Made by a program: the position numbers and the translations under genes
Notes under the pieces: generated by a model
What the model saw: the letters and a program-made list of their open reading frames with translations, nothing else
Databases searched by the model: none
Told to the model about the DNA's origin: nothing
Source of the DNA: JAOUEA01 sp035711865
GTDB taxonomy: Bacteria > Actinomycetota > UBA4738 > HRBIN12
Assembly: GCA_035711865.1 (NCBI GenBank)
Contig: DASTBT010000105.1
Span: forward strand, 1-35,379
Length of the DNA stretch: 35,379 nucleotides
Reading direction: 5' to 3'
Part shown: positions 25,424-33,418 of the stretch, piece after piece
How the letters are laid out: the number at the start of each line of letters is the position of its first letter
Position numbering within the stretch: position 1 is the first letter of the stretch

Positions 25424-26164
25424 ATGCTGAACAGACTCGAACGAGACGTCGGCCCGATCAGTGCCCTCGACGACGACCTCAGGCGCGAGATGTACCTGTT
25501 CATCCGTGAGCACGGAAGACCCGCAACCCGCGAGGAGGTCGCCTCGGCGGTCGGCGTCTCCCGCAAGCTGGCCGCGTTCCACCTCGACAAGCTCGTCGAG
25601 CGGGGGCTCCTGGTCGCGACGTACGCGCGTCCCCCCGGCCGGTCGGGTCGTGGAGCGGGTCGCAGCGCCAAGTACTACGGGCTGTCCGATCGCGAGATCG
25701 ACATCTCGATCCCCGAGCGCAACTACGACGTGATCGGGTCGATCCTGCTCGGGGCGATCGCTCGCCGGGAACCCAGCGTCCCCACCGCCGAGACCGCTCG
25801 GCAGGTGGCCCACGACACGGGGGAAGAGATCGGCCGCCACGAGCGTGAGCGGCTGCGCCTGCCAGCGCCCGGAGCGGAGCGGACGATGCGCGTCGTCGGT
25901 GACGTGCTCGCCCGCTGCGGGTACGAGCCCACCGTCGAGGACGACGGATCGATGTGCCTTCGGAACTGTCCGTTCCATACGCTCGTCCAGCAGGACCGTG
26001 ACATCGTCTGCGGTCTGAACCGTGAGCTCGTCGACGGCGTGGTCTCCGGACTCGGCAACGAGACCGTCGACGTCGAGCTCGCGCCGGCCCCCGGCAGGTG
26101 CTGCGTGCAGCTCCGTCCCCCGTGGGCCTCATCCGAAGGCGCGGCAGCCGACCGCCGTCGCTGA
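25424..26164 (+). CDS. Winged-helix regulator with cysteine-rich, SufR-like C-terminus
   Basis: A 246-residue DNA-binding protein. Residues about 18-75 are a winged helix (EMYLFIREHGRPATREEVAS, AVGVSRKLAAFHLDKLVERG). A middle region carries helices and an ERTMRVVGDVLARCG stretch, and the end has cysteines C165, C178, C182, C196 and C226/C227; the spacings C165-x12-C178 and C182-x13-C196 resemble those of SufR-type iron-sulfur sensors. NCPFH and VCGLNRELVDG fit that subfamily. Iron-sulfur binding is inferred. The gene is leaderless, divergent from the secreted-protein cluster, which makes that cluster its likely target. Confidence 0.8.
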   Translation: MLNRLERDVGPISALDDDLRREMYLFIREHGRPATREEVASAVGVSRKLAAFHLDKLVERGLLVATYARPPGRSGRGAGRSAKYYGLSDREIDISIPERNYDVIGSILLGAIARREPSVPTAETARQVAHDTGEEIGRHERERLRLPAPGAERTMRVVGDVLARCGYEPTVEDDGSMCLRNCPFHTLVQQDRDIVCGLNRELVDGVVSGLGNETVDVELAPAPGRCCVQLRPPWASSEGAAADRRR

Positions 26165-26242
26165 TCGCTCGACGCACGGCGATCCGAAGGTCCCGGCGGG
26201 TCCTGGCACGGGGTGGTCCGACGGGGATCGACGGGGCCCGAT

Positions 26243-26272
26243 CGGAACGGGCTTCCCGCCCTGCGGAACGGG
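26243..26272 (+). repeat. Direct repeat CGGAACGGG, two copies 21 bp apart, at the IclR promoter
   Basis: CGGAACGGG at 26243-26251 and 26264-26272, two helical turns apart; the second ends three bases before the TATGAT box. The core CGGAA is also the half-site of the palindrome at 28254. A possible autoregulatory site. Confidence 0.4.
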
Positions 26273-26275
26273 GCC

Positions 26276-26281
26276 TATGAT
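26276..26281 (+). promoter_or_regulatory. Leaderless -10 box of the IclR gene
   Basis: CCTATGATT; seven bases separate the TATGAT box from GTG 26289. ATG 26277 lies within the box itself, so it is an unlikely start. Confidence 0.5.
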
Positions 26282-26288
26282 TCGAAAC

Positions 26289-27053
26289 GTGTCCGAGCGG
26301 AGCCCACGCACGATGGAGAGCGTCGATCGAGCCCTCCGATTGTTGCAGGAGCTCGCCGAGCATGGCTCGGGCGTCACGCTCAACGACCTCGCCTCGTCGA
26401 CCGGCTTGCCGAAGAGCTCGCTGCATCGAACGCTGGGGGCTCTTCGCGAACGAGGCTTCGCGATGCAGCGTGACGACGGTCAGTACCTCCTCGGGGCGGA
26501 GTCGCTCCGACTCGCGTTCGAGTTCCACGATCGACTCGACCTGCGGCTCTTGCTTCGACCGGCGCTCGAACGGCTGAGAGCGAGCATGAACGAGACGGTG
26601 CATGTCGGGGTGCTCGACGGCCCGAGCGTCGTCTACGTGGACAAGCTCGAGTCTTCGCGGCCGCTCTCGCTCACGTCCACGATCGGCGGGCGGAACCCCG
26701 CCCACGCGACCGCGGTCGGCAAGGCGCTGCTCGCCTGGACCTATCCGACGGAGGACGCCATCGGCGGATGGATCGACCGCCATGGTCCGTTGGTCCGAAG
26801 GACGCCGAGAACGATCGTCGAGCCCAGGGGGCTCGTGCGGGAGCTGGTTCGGATCCGCACCGAGGGGTTCGCCAAGGACCTGGAGGAGAGCGAGCCGGGG
26901 GTGCGCTGTATCGCGGCGGCCGTGTTCTACGGCGGGGTGAGGCCCGTCGCCGCGATCTCGGTCTCCGCTCCGAAGGAGCGACTTCCGAACGGCATGGTGC
27001 CCGACGTGGCCGCCCTCCTGGTCCGAGAGACGTCGAGCGTGGCCGTTCCGTGA
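26289..27053 (+). CDS. IclR-family transcriptional regulator
   Basis: A 254-residue regulator. Residues about 8-65 are the IclR winged helix (SVDRALRLLQELAEHGSGVT, LNDLASSTGLPKSSLHRTLG). The effector domain follows (NETVHVGVLDGPSVVYVDKL, AHATAVGKALLAW, GFAKDLEESEPGVRCIAAAV), a GAF-like fold that binds small acids or sugars. GTG 26289 is chosen because of the box seven bases upstream; it gives VSERSPRTMESVDRAL. It converges on the amidohydrolase gene and is the nearest specific regulator to the operon from 28308, whose leader carries an IclR-type palindrome. Confidence 0.9.
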   Translation: MSERSPRTMESVDRALRLLQELAEHGSGVTLNDLASSTGLPKSSLHRTLGALRERGFAMQRDDGQYLLGAESLRLAFEFHDRLDLRLLLRPALERLRASMNETVHVGVLDGPSVVYVDKLESSRPLSLTSTIGGRNPAHATAVGKALLAWTYPTEDAIGGWIDRHGPLVRRTPRTIVEPRGLVRELVRIRTEGFAKDLEESEPGVRCIAAAVFYGGVRPVAAISVSAPKERLPNGMVPDVAALLVRETSSVAVP

Positions 27054-27072
27054 CGCCCGGCGGCGCCGACGA

Positions 27073-28149
27073 TCAGATCCGCTCGATGCCCGGTCCCTCG
27101 ATCAGCCGCCGTGCGTTCTCCCCGGAGACCCTGCGGAGCACGTCGTCGGGGAGGTCGAGCCCGCTGATCGCCCAGCGTCCCTCGGGCGGCGGGTCGTCTG
27201 CGGAGTACGCGAAGTGCTCGTCAGGGGTCTCGAGGAACCTGAAGTGGATCTCGTACGTCTGCCTCGCCGGCGGGAAGAGGTCGGTTCCGAAGAGGATCCG
27301 ATCAGGATGCTCGAGGAAGAGTCGGCGCGCGGCCCGCGGCTGCCGACCCAGCTCCGGGAGTCGCGCGGCGATGTCCGCGTAGAGGTTGGGGTAGCTGCCG
27401 AGCATCCGCGAGACCCACGCGACATCCTCCGCGAAGCATGCGACGTGGGCGCCGATGAACGTGGTGGCCGGATGGTTCGCCACCAGCACCTCGAACGAAT
27501 CGATGATGCGCTCGAACGGGGGGAATCGCGCCCGGTCCCCGAAGTGCCAGTCGGGGTTCGCGAGCAGCTCCTCCAGCCGTTCGTTCGTCTCGTCGAGCGG
27601 CTCGAAGAAGGCCACTGGGTCGGCCACGTGGATTGTGACGGGAACGGCGAGGCTCGCCGCCGTCTCCCACACGGCGTCGAGCCGAGGATCGTCGGGCATC
27701 AGGATCGTGCCTCGTTCGTCACGGATCCGGAGACCGAGTTGCTTCCACACCTTCAGCCCGCGCGCTCCCTCCCGGACACAACGTTTGAGCTGCGCGGCGA
27801 GGCGTTCGCCGAACCCGGCCTCGGAGGTGACGCTCCAGTCGAGCTGGCAGAACGTGATGAACCGCCCCGGGTAGGCGCGATCGTACCTCTCGAGGTTCGC
27901 CCGGAGCTCGTCGCCCCACATCCCGTCGAGGTTCACGATCGACGCGACGTTGCACGCGTCCATCACCTCGAGGACCTCCTCGACGTGAGGCGCTGACCAG
28001 GACCCGTCGGCCGTCAGCCATCGACCGAGGTGGTTGTGCGCGTCCACGACGGGGAACCGTGCCCGCGGCACGTGGTGGACGGGAAGGCGAAGCATCGAAC
28101 GCGGCCGGAACGCTCGGAGCGGGAGATCGAGGAGCGGATCGACGTCCAT
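27073..28149 (-). CDS. Amidohydrolase-family metal-dependent hydrolase
   Basis: A 358-residue TIM-barrel enzyme of the amidohydrolase-2 type. VVDAHNHLG has the first metal-binding HxH, GARGLKVWKQLGL the region of the strand 4 Lys, VTIHVADPVAFF and FIGAHVACFAED the later histidines, and ILFGTDLFPPA the catalytic Asp. Family members hydrolyse or decarboxylate cyclic or acyclic acids; substrate unknown. ATG 28149 follows a TACCGT box by six bases; an upstream in-frame ATG at 28197 would lie before that promoter. It is divergent from the catabolic operon and convergent with the IclR gene. Confidence 0.85.
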   Translation of the reverse strand: MDVDPLLDLPLRAFRPRSMLRLPVHHVPRARFPVVDAHNHLGRWLTADGSWSAPHVEEVLEVMDACNVASIVNLDGMWGDELRANLERYDRAYPGRFITFCQLDWSVTSEAGFGERLAAQLKRCVREGARGLKVWKQLGLRIRDERGTILMPDDPRLDAVWETAASLAVPVTIHVADPVAFFEPLDETNERLEELLANPDWHFGDRARFPPFERIIDSFEVLVANHPATTFIGAHVACFAEDVAWVSRMLGSYPNLYADIAARLPELGRQPRAARRLFLEHPDRILFGTDLFPPARQTYEIHFRFLETPDEHFAYSADDPPPEGRWAISGLDLPDDVLRRVSGENARRLIEGPGIERI

Positions 28150-28155
28150 GAGGGC

Positions 28156-28161
28156 ACGGTA
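28156..28161 (-). promoter_or_regulatory. Leaderless -10 box of the amidohydrolase gene
   Basis: TACCGT on the minus strand, six bases before ATG 28149. Confidence 0.5.
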
Positions 28162-28201
28162 CGAGCTTGGCACCGCTCCGAGCGTCGAGGAGCGCACCCG
28201 C

Positions 28202-28231
28202 TTGACTCCGGCCGATGGCCGTCGCTAAGGT
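28202..28231 (+). promoter_or_regulatory. Promoter of the catabolic operon
   Basis: TTGACT (28202-28207), an 18-base spacer, then TAAGGT (28226-28231): the best sigma-A-type pair in the window. Transcription would start near 28238 and the operator at 28254 would lie just downstream. Confidence 0.55.
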
Positions 28232-28253
28232 CGAGCTCGACTGCAGAACGACT

Positions 28254-28268
28254 TTCCGTTCAACGGAA
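28254..28268. promoter_or_regulatory. Perfect palindrome TTCCGTT-C-AACGGAA, candidate IclR operator
   Basis: Seven-base arms around a central C, about 16-30 bases after the predicted start, where a bound repressor would block elongation or initiation. TTCCG...CGGAA arms resemble IclR-family sites, and the IclR gene lies 2 kb away. Confidence 0.55.
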
Positions 28269-28307
28269 CACGCCAGAGGTCTCACGCGGAGGTCGGCACC
28301 CGGGTCC

Positions 28308-29411
28308 ATGAGCGATCGCATCGATCAGATCGACACTCCGGCTCTGCTCTTCGATCTCGACCAGGTGGAACGCAACGTCGCCGCGATGGCCGACGTGGCG
28401 CGAGCGGCCGGCGTCACCCTGCGGCCGCACGTGAAGACGCACAAGTCGCCGGAGATCGCCCGGATGCAGGTCGAGGCCGGCGCTCGGGGCCTCACGGTCG
28501 CGAAGCTCGGTGAGGCGGAGGTCATGGCCGGCGCGGGATTCGACGACCTGTTGATCGCCTACCCGATCGTCGGAGAGATCAAGCTCGGCCGGCTCAAGAG
28601 CCTGCTGGCGCGGGTGGAGATCCGTGTGAGCCTCGATACGCTCGAGGTGGCCGAGGGGCTGGGCCGCCTCGGCGCTCGGCTGGGTCGCGACGTCCCCGTG
28701 CTGGTCGAGGTCGACAGCGGGCTCCACCGGATGGGCCGATCGCCGGGCGAGCCATCGGCGTCGCTCGCCCGCGAGGTCGCGCGCGTCCCGGGCGTCGAGG
28801 TCGTCGGGCTCCTCACACACGCCGGCCACGCCTACCGGGCGTCGGATGCCCGCGAGCTGCGGAGCATCGCGGAGCGAGAGGCGTCCGTGTTGCTGGAGAC
28901 CGCTGAGCTGTGTGCCCGCACCGGATTGGAGATCCGCGAGATCAGCGTCGGCTCCACCCCGACCGCGCGTATCGCGGCGACCGTGCCCGGCGTGACGGAG
29001 ATCCGGCCGGGGACCTACGTCTTCAACGACGTCCAGCAGCTCCGCCTCGGCGTCGCCACGACGGAGGCGTGTGCAGCGCGCGTGCTCGTGACCGTCGTCG
29101 CGAGGCCGACCGCCGAACGCTTCCTCGTCGACGGCGGAACCAAGTCGTTCAGCTCCGACGGTGGCGATGGACCACCGTTCCCCGGACGGGGTCTCGTCAT
29201 CGGCCGGCCCGACCTGTCCCTGGACTTCATGACGGAGGAACACGGCGTCGGACACATCGACGACGGCGGCGACGTCTCGATCGGTGAGCGGCTCGAGGTG
29301 GTGCCGCTGCACGCCTGCAGCTGCGTGAACCTGTTCGACGTCGCGTTCGGCATCCGCGGGGGGCGGGTCGATCACGAGATCACGATCGAGGCACGAGGGT
29401 GCGTGCGCTGA
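28308..29411 (+). CDS. D-threonine aldolase / D-serine dehydratase-like PLP enzyme
   Basis: A 367-residue protein with the alanine-racemase-type barrel: DTPALLFDLDQVERNVAAMA and RPHVKTHKSPEIARMQVEAG, where K43 should hold PLP. VEVDSGLHRMG and the C-terminal PLHACSCVNLFD follow; H335-A-C337 is the HxC divalent-metal site found in D-threonine aldolase and chicken D-serine dehydratase. So the reaction is probably retro-aldol cleavage or dehydration of a beta-hydroxy D-amino acid. Within a sugar-type operon this is unusual. ATG 28308 is preferred to an upstream ATG at 28215 that lies in the promoter; a GGAGG is present but 15 bases off. The SDR follows with no gap. Confidence 0.85.
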   Translation: MSDRIDQIDTPALLFDLDQVERNVAAMADVARAAGVTLRPHVKTHKSPEIARMQVEAGARGLTVAKLGEAEVMAGAGFDDLLIAYPIVGEIKLGRLKSLLARVEIRVSLDTLEVAEGLGRLGARLGRDVPVLVEVDSGLHRMGRSPGEPSASLAREVARVPGVEVVGLLTHAGHAYRASDARELRSIAEREASVLLETAELCARTGLEIREISVGSTPTARIAATVPGVTEIRPGTYVFNDVQQLRLGVATTEACAARVLVTVVARPTAERFLVDGGTKSFSSDGGDGPPFPGRGLVIGRPDLSLDFMTEEHGVGHIDDGGDVSIGERLEVVPLHACSCVNLFDVAFGIRGGRVDHEITIEARGCVR

Positions 29412-30167
29412 ATGCGGGGGCTGGTCGGGAAGGGCGTGCTGGTGACGGGGGGCTCGAGCGGGATCGGGCTCGCGACGGCGCACCGGTTCCTGGACGAAGG
29501 AGCCCGGGTGTTCCTGACGGGGCTCGACGAACGGGAGGTCGCCGACGCGGTCGCGGAGCTCCGAGACCTCGGCGGGATCGGCGGCGCCCACGGGGATGTG
29601 AGCGGCGAGACGGACGTCGAGAGGATCGTCGAGGAGGCGACGCGATCCCTCGGCCGGATCGACGTGTTGATCAACAACGCCGGGATGGCTCGGAAGGCGC
29701 CGTTCCTCGAGACCGAGCCGGAGTCGTGGGACCGCATCATCGCCGTGAACCTCCGTGGGATGTTCCTCGTTGCCCGCGCCGTCGCTCGGTCCATGGTCGC
29801 CCACGCGGGCGGCGGCGTGATCGCCAACATGGCCTCGACCAACGCGCTCGGCGGCGAGGCCGACTTCACCGCGTACAACGTCTCCAAGGGAGGCGTGTTG
29901 CAGCTGACGAGATCGATGGCGGTCGAGCTCGGAGCGCACGGCATCAGGGTCAACTGCGTGTGCCCTGGATTCATCGACACGCCGCTCAACCGCGAGCTCG
30001 CGAGCGAGCAGGAGTTCCAGGCCTACGAGCGTGACCACATCCCGCTCGGTCGCCGAGGCACCCCCGAGGAGGTCGCGGCCGCATACGCGTTCCTCGCCTC
30101 GGACGATGCCTCGTTCGTGCACGGCGCGGCGATCGTGGTCGACGGCGGTCAGACGGCGGTGATGTGA
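29412..30167 (+). CDS. Short-chain dehydrogenase/reductase
   Basis: A 251-residue classical SDR. The cofactor motif TGGSSGIG is at residues 12-19, NNAG near 90, and the catalytic YNVSK is Y155/K159 with a serine in MAST before it. CPGFIDTPLNRE and GAAIVVDGGQTA are typical C-terminal elements. It oxidises or reduces a hydroxyl/keto group with NAD(P), perhaps of a sugar acid. The ATG is the base after the stop of the PLP enzyme gene, so the genes are coupled. Confidence 0.9.
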   Translation: MRGLVGKGVLVTGGSSGIGLATAHRFLDEGARVFLTGLDEREVADAVAELRDLGGIGGAHGDVSGETDVERIVEEATRSLGRIDVLINNAGMARKAPFLETEPESWDRIIAVNLRGMFLVARAVARSMVAHAGGGVIANMASTNALGGEADFTAYNVSKGGVLQLTRSMAVELGAHGIRVNCVCPGFIDTPLNRELASEQEFQAYERDHIPLGRRGTPEEVAAAYAFLASDDASFVHGAAIVVDGGQTAVM

Positions 30168-30192
30168 TGGGGGAACGGGGGGGCGCGATCGC

Positions 30193-31032
30193 ATGATGTC
30201 GCCGCTCGATCGGCTGCGGCAGGCGCGCACGAGCCATGGGGTTGTGGCGCTGACCTGGCTCGGGCAGGCCGGGTTCGCGATCTCGGCGGGGGGGCGGACC
30301 GCGCTCGTCGACCCGTTCCTGTCGGGGCACGAGGATCGCCTGTACGAGGCGAGCTTGGCGCCGACGTCGGCCAGCGGTGTCGATGTCGTGTTGTGCACGC
30401 ACGAACACATCGATCACTTCGACGCCGAGACCGCGCCCGCGATCGCGGCCGCGTCGCCGGACGCCGTCTTCGTGGTCCCGACACCGATCCTGGATCAGGT
30501 CACCGAGGCCGGCGTCGCCGCCGACCGGGTGCTGGGGGTGCAGCCGGGGGAGCGGCACGAGGTCGCGGGGTTCAGCGTGGAGGCCGTGCCCGCGTGCCAC
30601 GGCGTCACGATGGACGACGCCTACGGATTCGGGGAGGGGATCTCAGGGGGCGAGGTCAGGTTCCTCGGCTACGTGGTCGACGCCGACGGCGTGCGTCTCT
30701 ACCACGCCGGCGACACGATCCTCTACGAGGGCATGGAGGCCGCGGTGCGACGGCTCGGTCCGGACGTCGCGCTGCTGCCGGTCAACGGGCGCTCCGCGGA
30801 GCGGGAGGCCCGGGGGATCGTGGGCAACCTCAACGAGGAAGAGGCGCCTCGGCTCGCGGCCGATATCGGCGCCGACACGCTCGTCCCCATGCATCACGAC
30901 ATGATCCGCGGGAACCTCGGGTCGACCCCGAAGGTCGTCGAGGCAGCGGAGCAGGAAGCGCGCCGGATCGCCGTGCTCGTGCCCTCCCGAGACGAGCCCT
31001 TCGTCGTGGCGGCGCGCAGGCAGCGGCCATGA
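30193..31032 (+). CDS. UlaG-like metallo-beta-lactamase fold hydrolase
   Basis: A 279-residue protein with THEHIDHFD (H70, H72, D74, H75), the metal motif of the metallo-beta-lactamase fold, and LYHAGDTILYEGM and PMHHDMIRGN as later ligands. The overall layout and the strings LTWLGQAGFAI and NGRSAER resemble the UlaG group (L-ascorbate-6-phosphate lactonase) used in sugar-acid pathways. Lactone opening is thus the leading idea. It starts with ATGATG at 30193, 25 bases after the SDR, and ends in an ATGA overlap with the next gene. Confidence 0.85.
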   Translation: MMSPLDRLRQARTSHGVVALTWLGQAGFAISAGGRTALVDPFLSGHEDRLYEASLAPTSASGVDVVLCTHEHIDHFDAETAPAIAAASPDAVFVVPTPILDQVTEAGVAADRVLGVQPGERHEVAGFSVEAVPACHGVTMDDAYGFGEGISGGEVRFLGYVVDADGVRLYHAGDTILYEGMEAAVRRLGPDVALLPVNGRSAEREARGIVGNLNEEEAPRLAADIGADTLVPMHHDMIRGNLGSTPKVVEAAEQEARRIAVLVPSRDEPFVVAARRQRP

Positions 31033-32030
31033 AGGCGCTCGTCTACCTCGGGCCGCGGCGGATGGAGCTCCAGGATCTGCCCGAGCCGTCCCCCCCGCCG
31101 GGGGAGGTGCGTGTCCGGATGCGGGCGAGCGCCATCTGCGGCTCCGACCTGCACGGGTTCCGAGAGGCGAGCCCTCGACGTGTGCCGCCGCTGGTCATGG
31201 GCCACGAGGCCGTCGGCGACATCGATGCGGTGGGAGACGAGGTCGACCCGGCCGTCATCGGATCCCGTGTCGTCGCGATGCCGGTCGTGCCCTGTGGCGT
31301 GTGCCCGCGCTGCCTCGAGGGCCGGCCCAACCTGTGCCCGCGGCGGCGCCTGATGGGCATGAGCTTCCCCGGCGCCTTCGCCGAGGCGTTCACGATCCCG
31401 GCGACCCAGGTCGTGGCGATGCCCGACGGCCTCGCCGATGAGTCGGGCGCCCTCATCGAGCCCCTGGCCAATGCGATCCATGCGGTGGAGCGTTCGGTGG
31501 GTGCCGGCGACGACGTCCTCGTGATCGGGGCCGGCGCGATCGGCCTGTTCGCGGCCCGCGTGGCCCTGTTGGACCGCGCCCGGCGGGCCTTCGTGGTCGA
31601 CAAGCTCGCCCGCCGGCTCACGCTGGCCGCGACGTTGGGTGCGGAACCGCTCGCGCCAGAGGAGGCTCCGGACGCGCTCGCCGAGGCGACGTCGGGGACA
31701 GGTGTCGATGTCGTGATCGATGCCGCCGGCCTGCCCTCGACCTGGGAGCTCGCGCTCACGGCGGTGCGCTTCGGCGGCAGGATCGAAGCGCTCGGCCTCG
31801 GGGCGTTGGAGGGGCCGCTCGCCTACCAGACCCTGATCTCGAAGGGGGCGAGCCTCACGGGCTCGTACGCGTGCCTGCCGGCCGACTTCTCGCGCGCCCG
31901 GCAGCTGCTCGCGTCCGGCGACGTCGACGTGGGGTCCTGGATCACGCGCCTGCCGATGAGCGAGGGGCAGGCGTCGTTCGAAGCCCTGGCCGACGGTGCC
32001 GCCTACACGAAGGTGGTGCTCGTGCCGTGA
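31029..32030 (+). CDS. Zinc-dependent alcohol/polyol dehydrogenase
   Basis: A 333-residue medium-chain dehydrogenase. Catalytic zinc ligands C37 (ICGSDLHGF), H59 and E60 (GHEAVGD) are seen, and the structural zinc lobe has CGVCPRCLEGRPNLC with four cysteines. The Rossmann motif is GAGAIGLFAA. It resembles threonine/sorbitol/idonate dehydrogenases and probably oxidises a sugar, sugar alcohol or sugar acid with NAD(P). ATG 31029 overlaps the stop of the UlaG-like gene. Confidence 0.88.
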   Translation: MKALVYLGPRRMELQDLPEPSPPPGEVRVRMRASAICGSDLHGFREASPRRVPPLVMGHEAVGDIDAVGDEVDPAVIGSRVVAMPVVPCGVCPRCLEGRPNLCPRRRLMGMSFPGAFAEAFTIPATQVVAMPDGLADESGALIEPLANAIHAVERSVGAGDDVLVIGAGAIGLFAARVALLDRARRAFVVDKLARRLTLAATLGAEPLAPEEAPDALAEATSGTGVDVVIDAAGLPSTWELALTAVRFGGRIEALGLGALEGPLAYQTLISKGASLTGSYACLPADFSRARQLLASGDVDVGSWITRLPMSEGQASFEALADGAAYTKVVLVP

Positions 32031-32068
32031 AGACCCACGAGAACGCGGTGCGAACGAGGGACCGCGAC

Positions 32069-33418
32069 ATGACGGACGGACCCCGGATCGTGATCGTCGG
32101 TGCGGGCGGGTGGGTCTTCCCGCTCGAGCTCACCCGCGACATTCTGTCGTTCCCGGCGCTGGGCGGATCGACGCTCGTGCTCTACGACATCGACGTCGGG
32201 GCCGCCGAACGCACCGCCGAGGCGGCGCGAGCCTTGATCGGCATCGCCGGCACGCGAACGCGGGTCGAGGTGCCGGGCGACCTGAGGACGGCTCTCCGCG
32301 GCGCCGACGTCGTGATCACGGTGTTCCAGGTGGGTGGTCTCGAGGCCTACGCATCCGACATCGAGATCCCTCGCGAGTACGGCATCGATCAGACCGTGGG
32401 CGACACGCTCGGACCGGGTGGTGTGTTCCGAGGGCTGCGCACCGTCGAGGCCCTTCGCGAGGTGGCCGAGGCGATGCTGAAGATCTGCCCGGCCGCGTGG
32501 CTCCTCAACTATGCGAACCCGATGTCGGTGAACTGCTGGGCGACCGAGCTGACCGGCGTGAAGATCGTCGGCCTGTGCCACAGCGTGCAGGGGACGTCCG
32601 AACAGCTCGCGGACGAGCTCGATGTTCGGTATGAGGACGTCACGTTCGAGTGCGCGGGCGTGAACCACACGGCGTGGTTCACGACCTTCCGCCGGGGCGA
32701 CGAGGATCTGATTCCCCGGATCCGGCAGGTGATGCGCGCCCGGCACGTCGACGGCACCGAGCCGCTGCTGCCGCGATCCGACGACCCGTACGAAAGCATC
32801 GAGCGCGTTCGCACGGAGTTGATGCTCCTCACGGGCTATTTCCACACGGAATCGAGCCATCATGCGAGCGAGTACTGGGCCTGGTTCCGCAAGACGCCGG
32901 AGCTGGTGGCTCACTACCTCGATCGCAGGTGGGACTATCTGACCGTCTGCCGATCGTCCGACGCCGCCGGCCACGACGACGAGATCATCGAGGAAGCGCG
33001 TCGCGACGGCATCCACCACGGCGGCGAGTTCGCGGCGCCGATCGTCGACAGCCTCGTGACCGGCATCCCTCGGGTCGTGTACGGGAACGTCCGCAACGCC
33101 GGCTCGATCGAGAATTTGTCGGCTGAGGCGTGTGTCGAGGTGGCGTGCGCCGTCGACGGCAACGGCGTGCGGCCGATGCGGTACGGCTCGTTGCCCCCGG
33201 CGTGCGCCGCCCTGAACCAGACGCAGATCGCGGTGCAGGGACTCACGGTCGAAGCCGCCCGAACCGGCGATCGAGATCTGGTGCACGCAGCGGTCGCACT
33301 CGACCCACTGACCAGCGCGATGCAGACCCTGCCGAACATCCACGAGATGACCGATCGCATGCTGGAGGCCGAGGCGCGGTGGCTGCCTCGGTTCGGTCCG
33401 AAGCCGAGTGCGCGATGA
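32069..33418 (+). CDS. Glycoside hydrolase family 4 (alpha-galactosidase/glucuronidase-like)
   Basis: A 449-residue NAD-dependent glycosidase. VIVGAGGWVFPLELTRDIL is the dinucleotide motif, NYANPMSVNCWA and GLCHSVQGT (C170, H171) and GVNHTAWF (H200) are the metal and active-site motifs of GH4, closest in pattern to the MelA/alpha-glucuronidase branch. GH4 enzymes need NAD+ and a divalent metal and act by redox-assisted elimination. ATG 32069 has GAGGG eight bases upstream. GTG 32027 in a GTGA overlap with the previous gene is the other possible start (+14 residues). The stop overlaps the next start (ATGA). Confidence 0.9.
   Translation: MTDGPRIVIVGAGGWVFPLELTRDILSFPALGGSTLVLYDIDVGAAERTAEAARALIGIAGTRTRVEVPGDLRTALRGADVVITVFQVGGLEAYASDIEIPREYGIDQTVGDTLGPGGVFRGLRTVEALREVAEAMLKICPAAWLLNYANPMSVNCWATELTGVKIVGLCHSVQGTSEQLADELDVRYEDVTFECAGVNHTAWFTTFRRGDEDLIPRIRQVMRARHVDGTEPLLPRSDDPYESIERVRTELMLLTGYFHTESSHHASEYWAWFRKTPELVAHYLDRRWDYLTVCRSSDAAGHDDEIIEEARRDGIHHGGEFAAPIVDSLVTGIPRVVYGNVRNAGSIENLSAEACVEVACAVDGNGVRPMRYGSLPPACAALNQTQIAVQGLTVEAARTGDRDLVHAAVALDPLTSAMQTLPNIHEMTDRMLEAEARWLPRFGPKPSAR

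Noticed and set aside
28260..30410. 716-codon minus-strand frame opposite the PLP enzyme and SDR genes
   Set aside because: Composition typical of antisense in GC-rich genes and no recognisable domain; both plus-strand genes have intact catalytic motifs.
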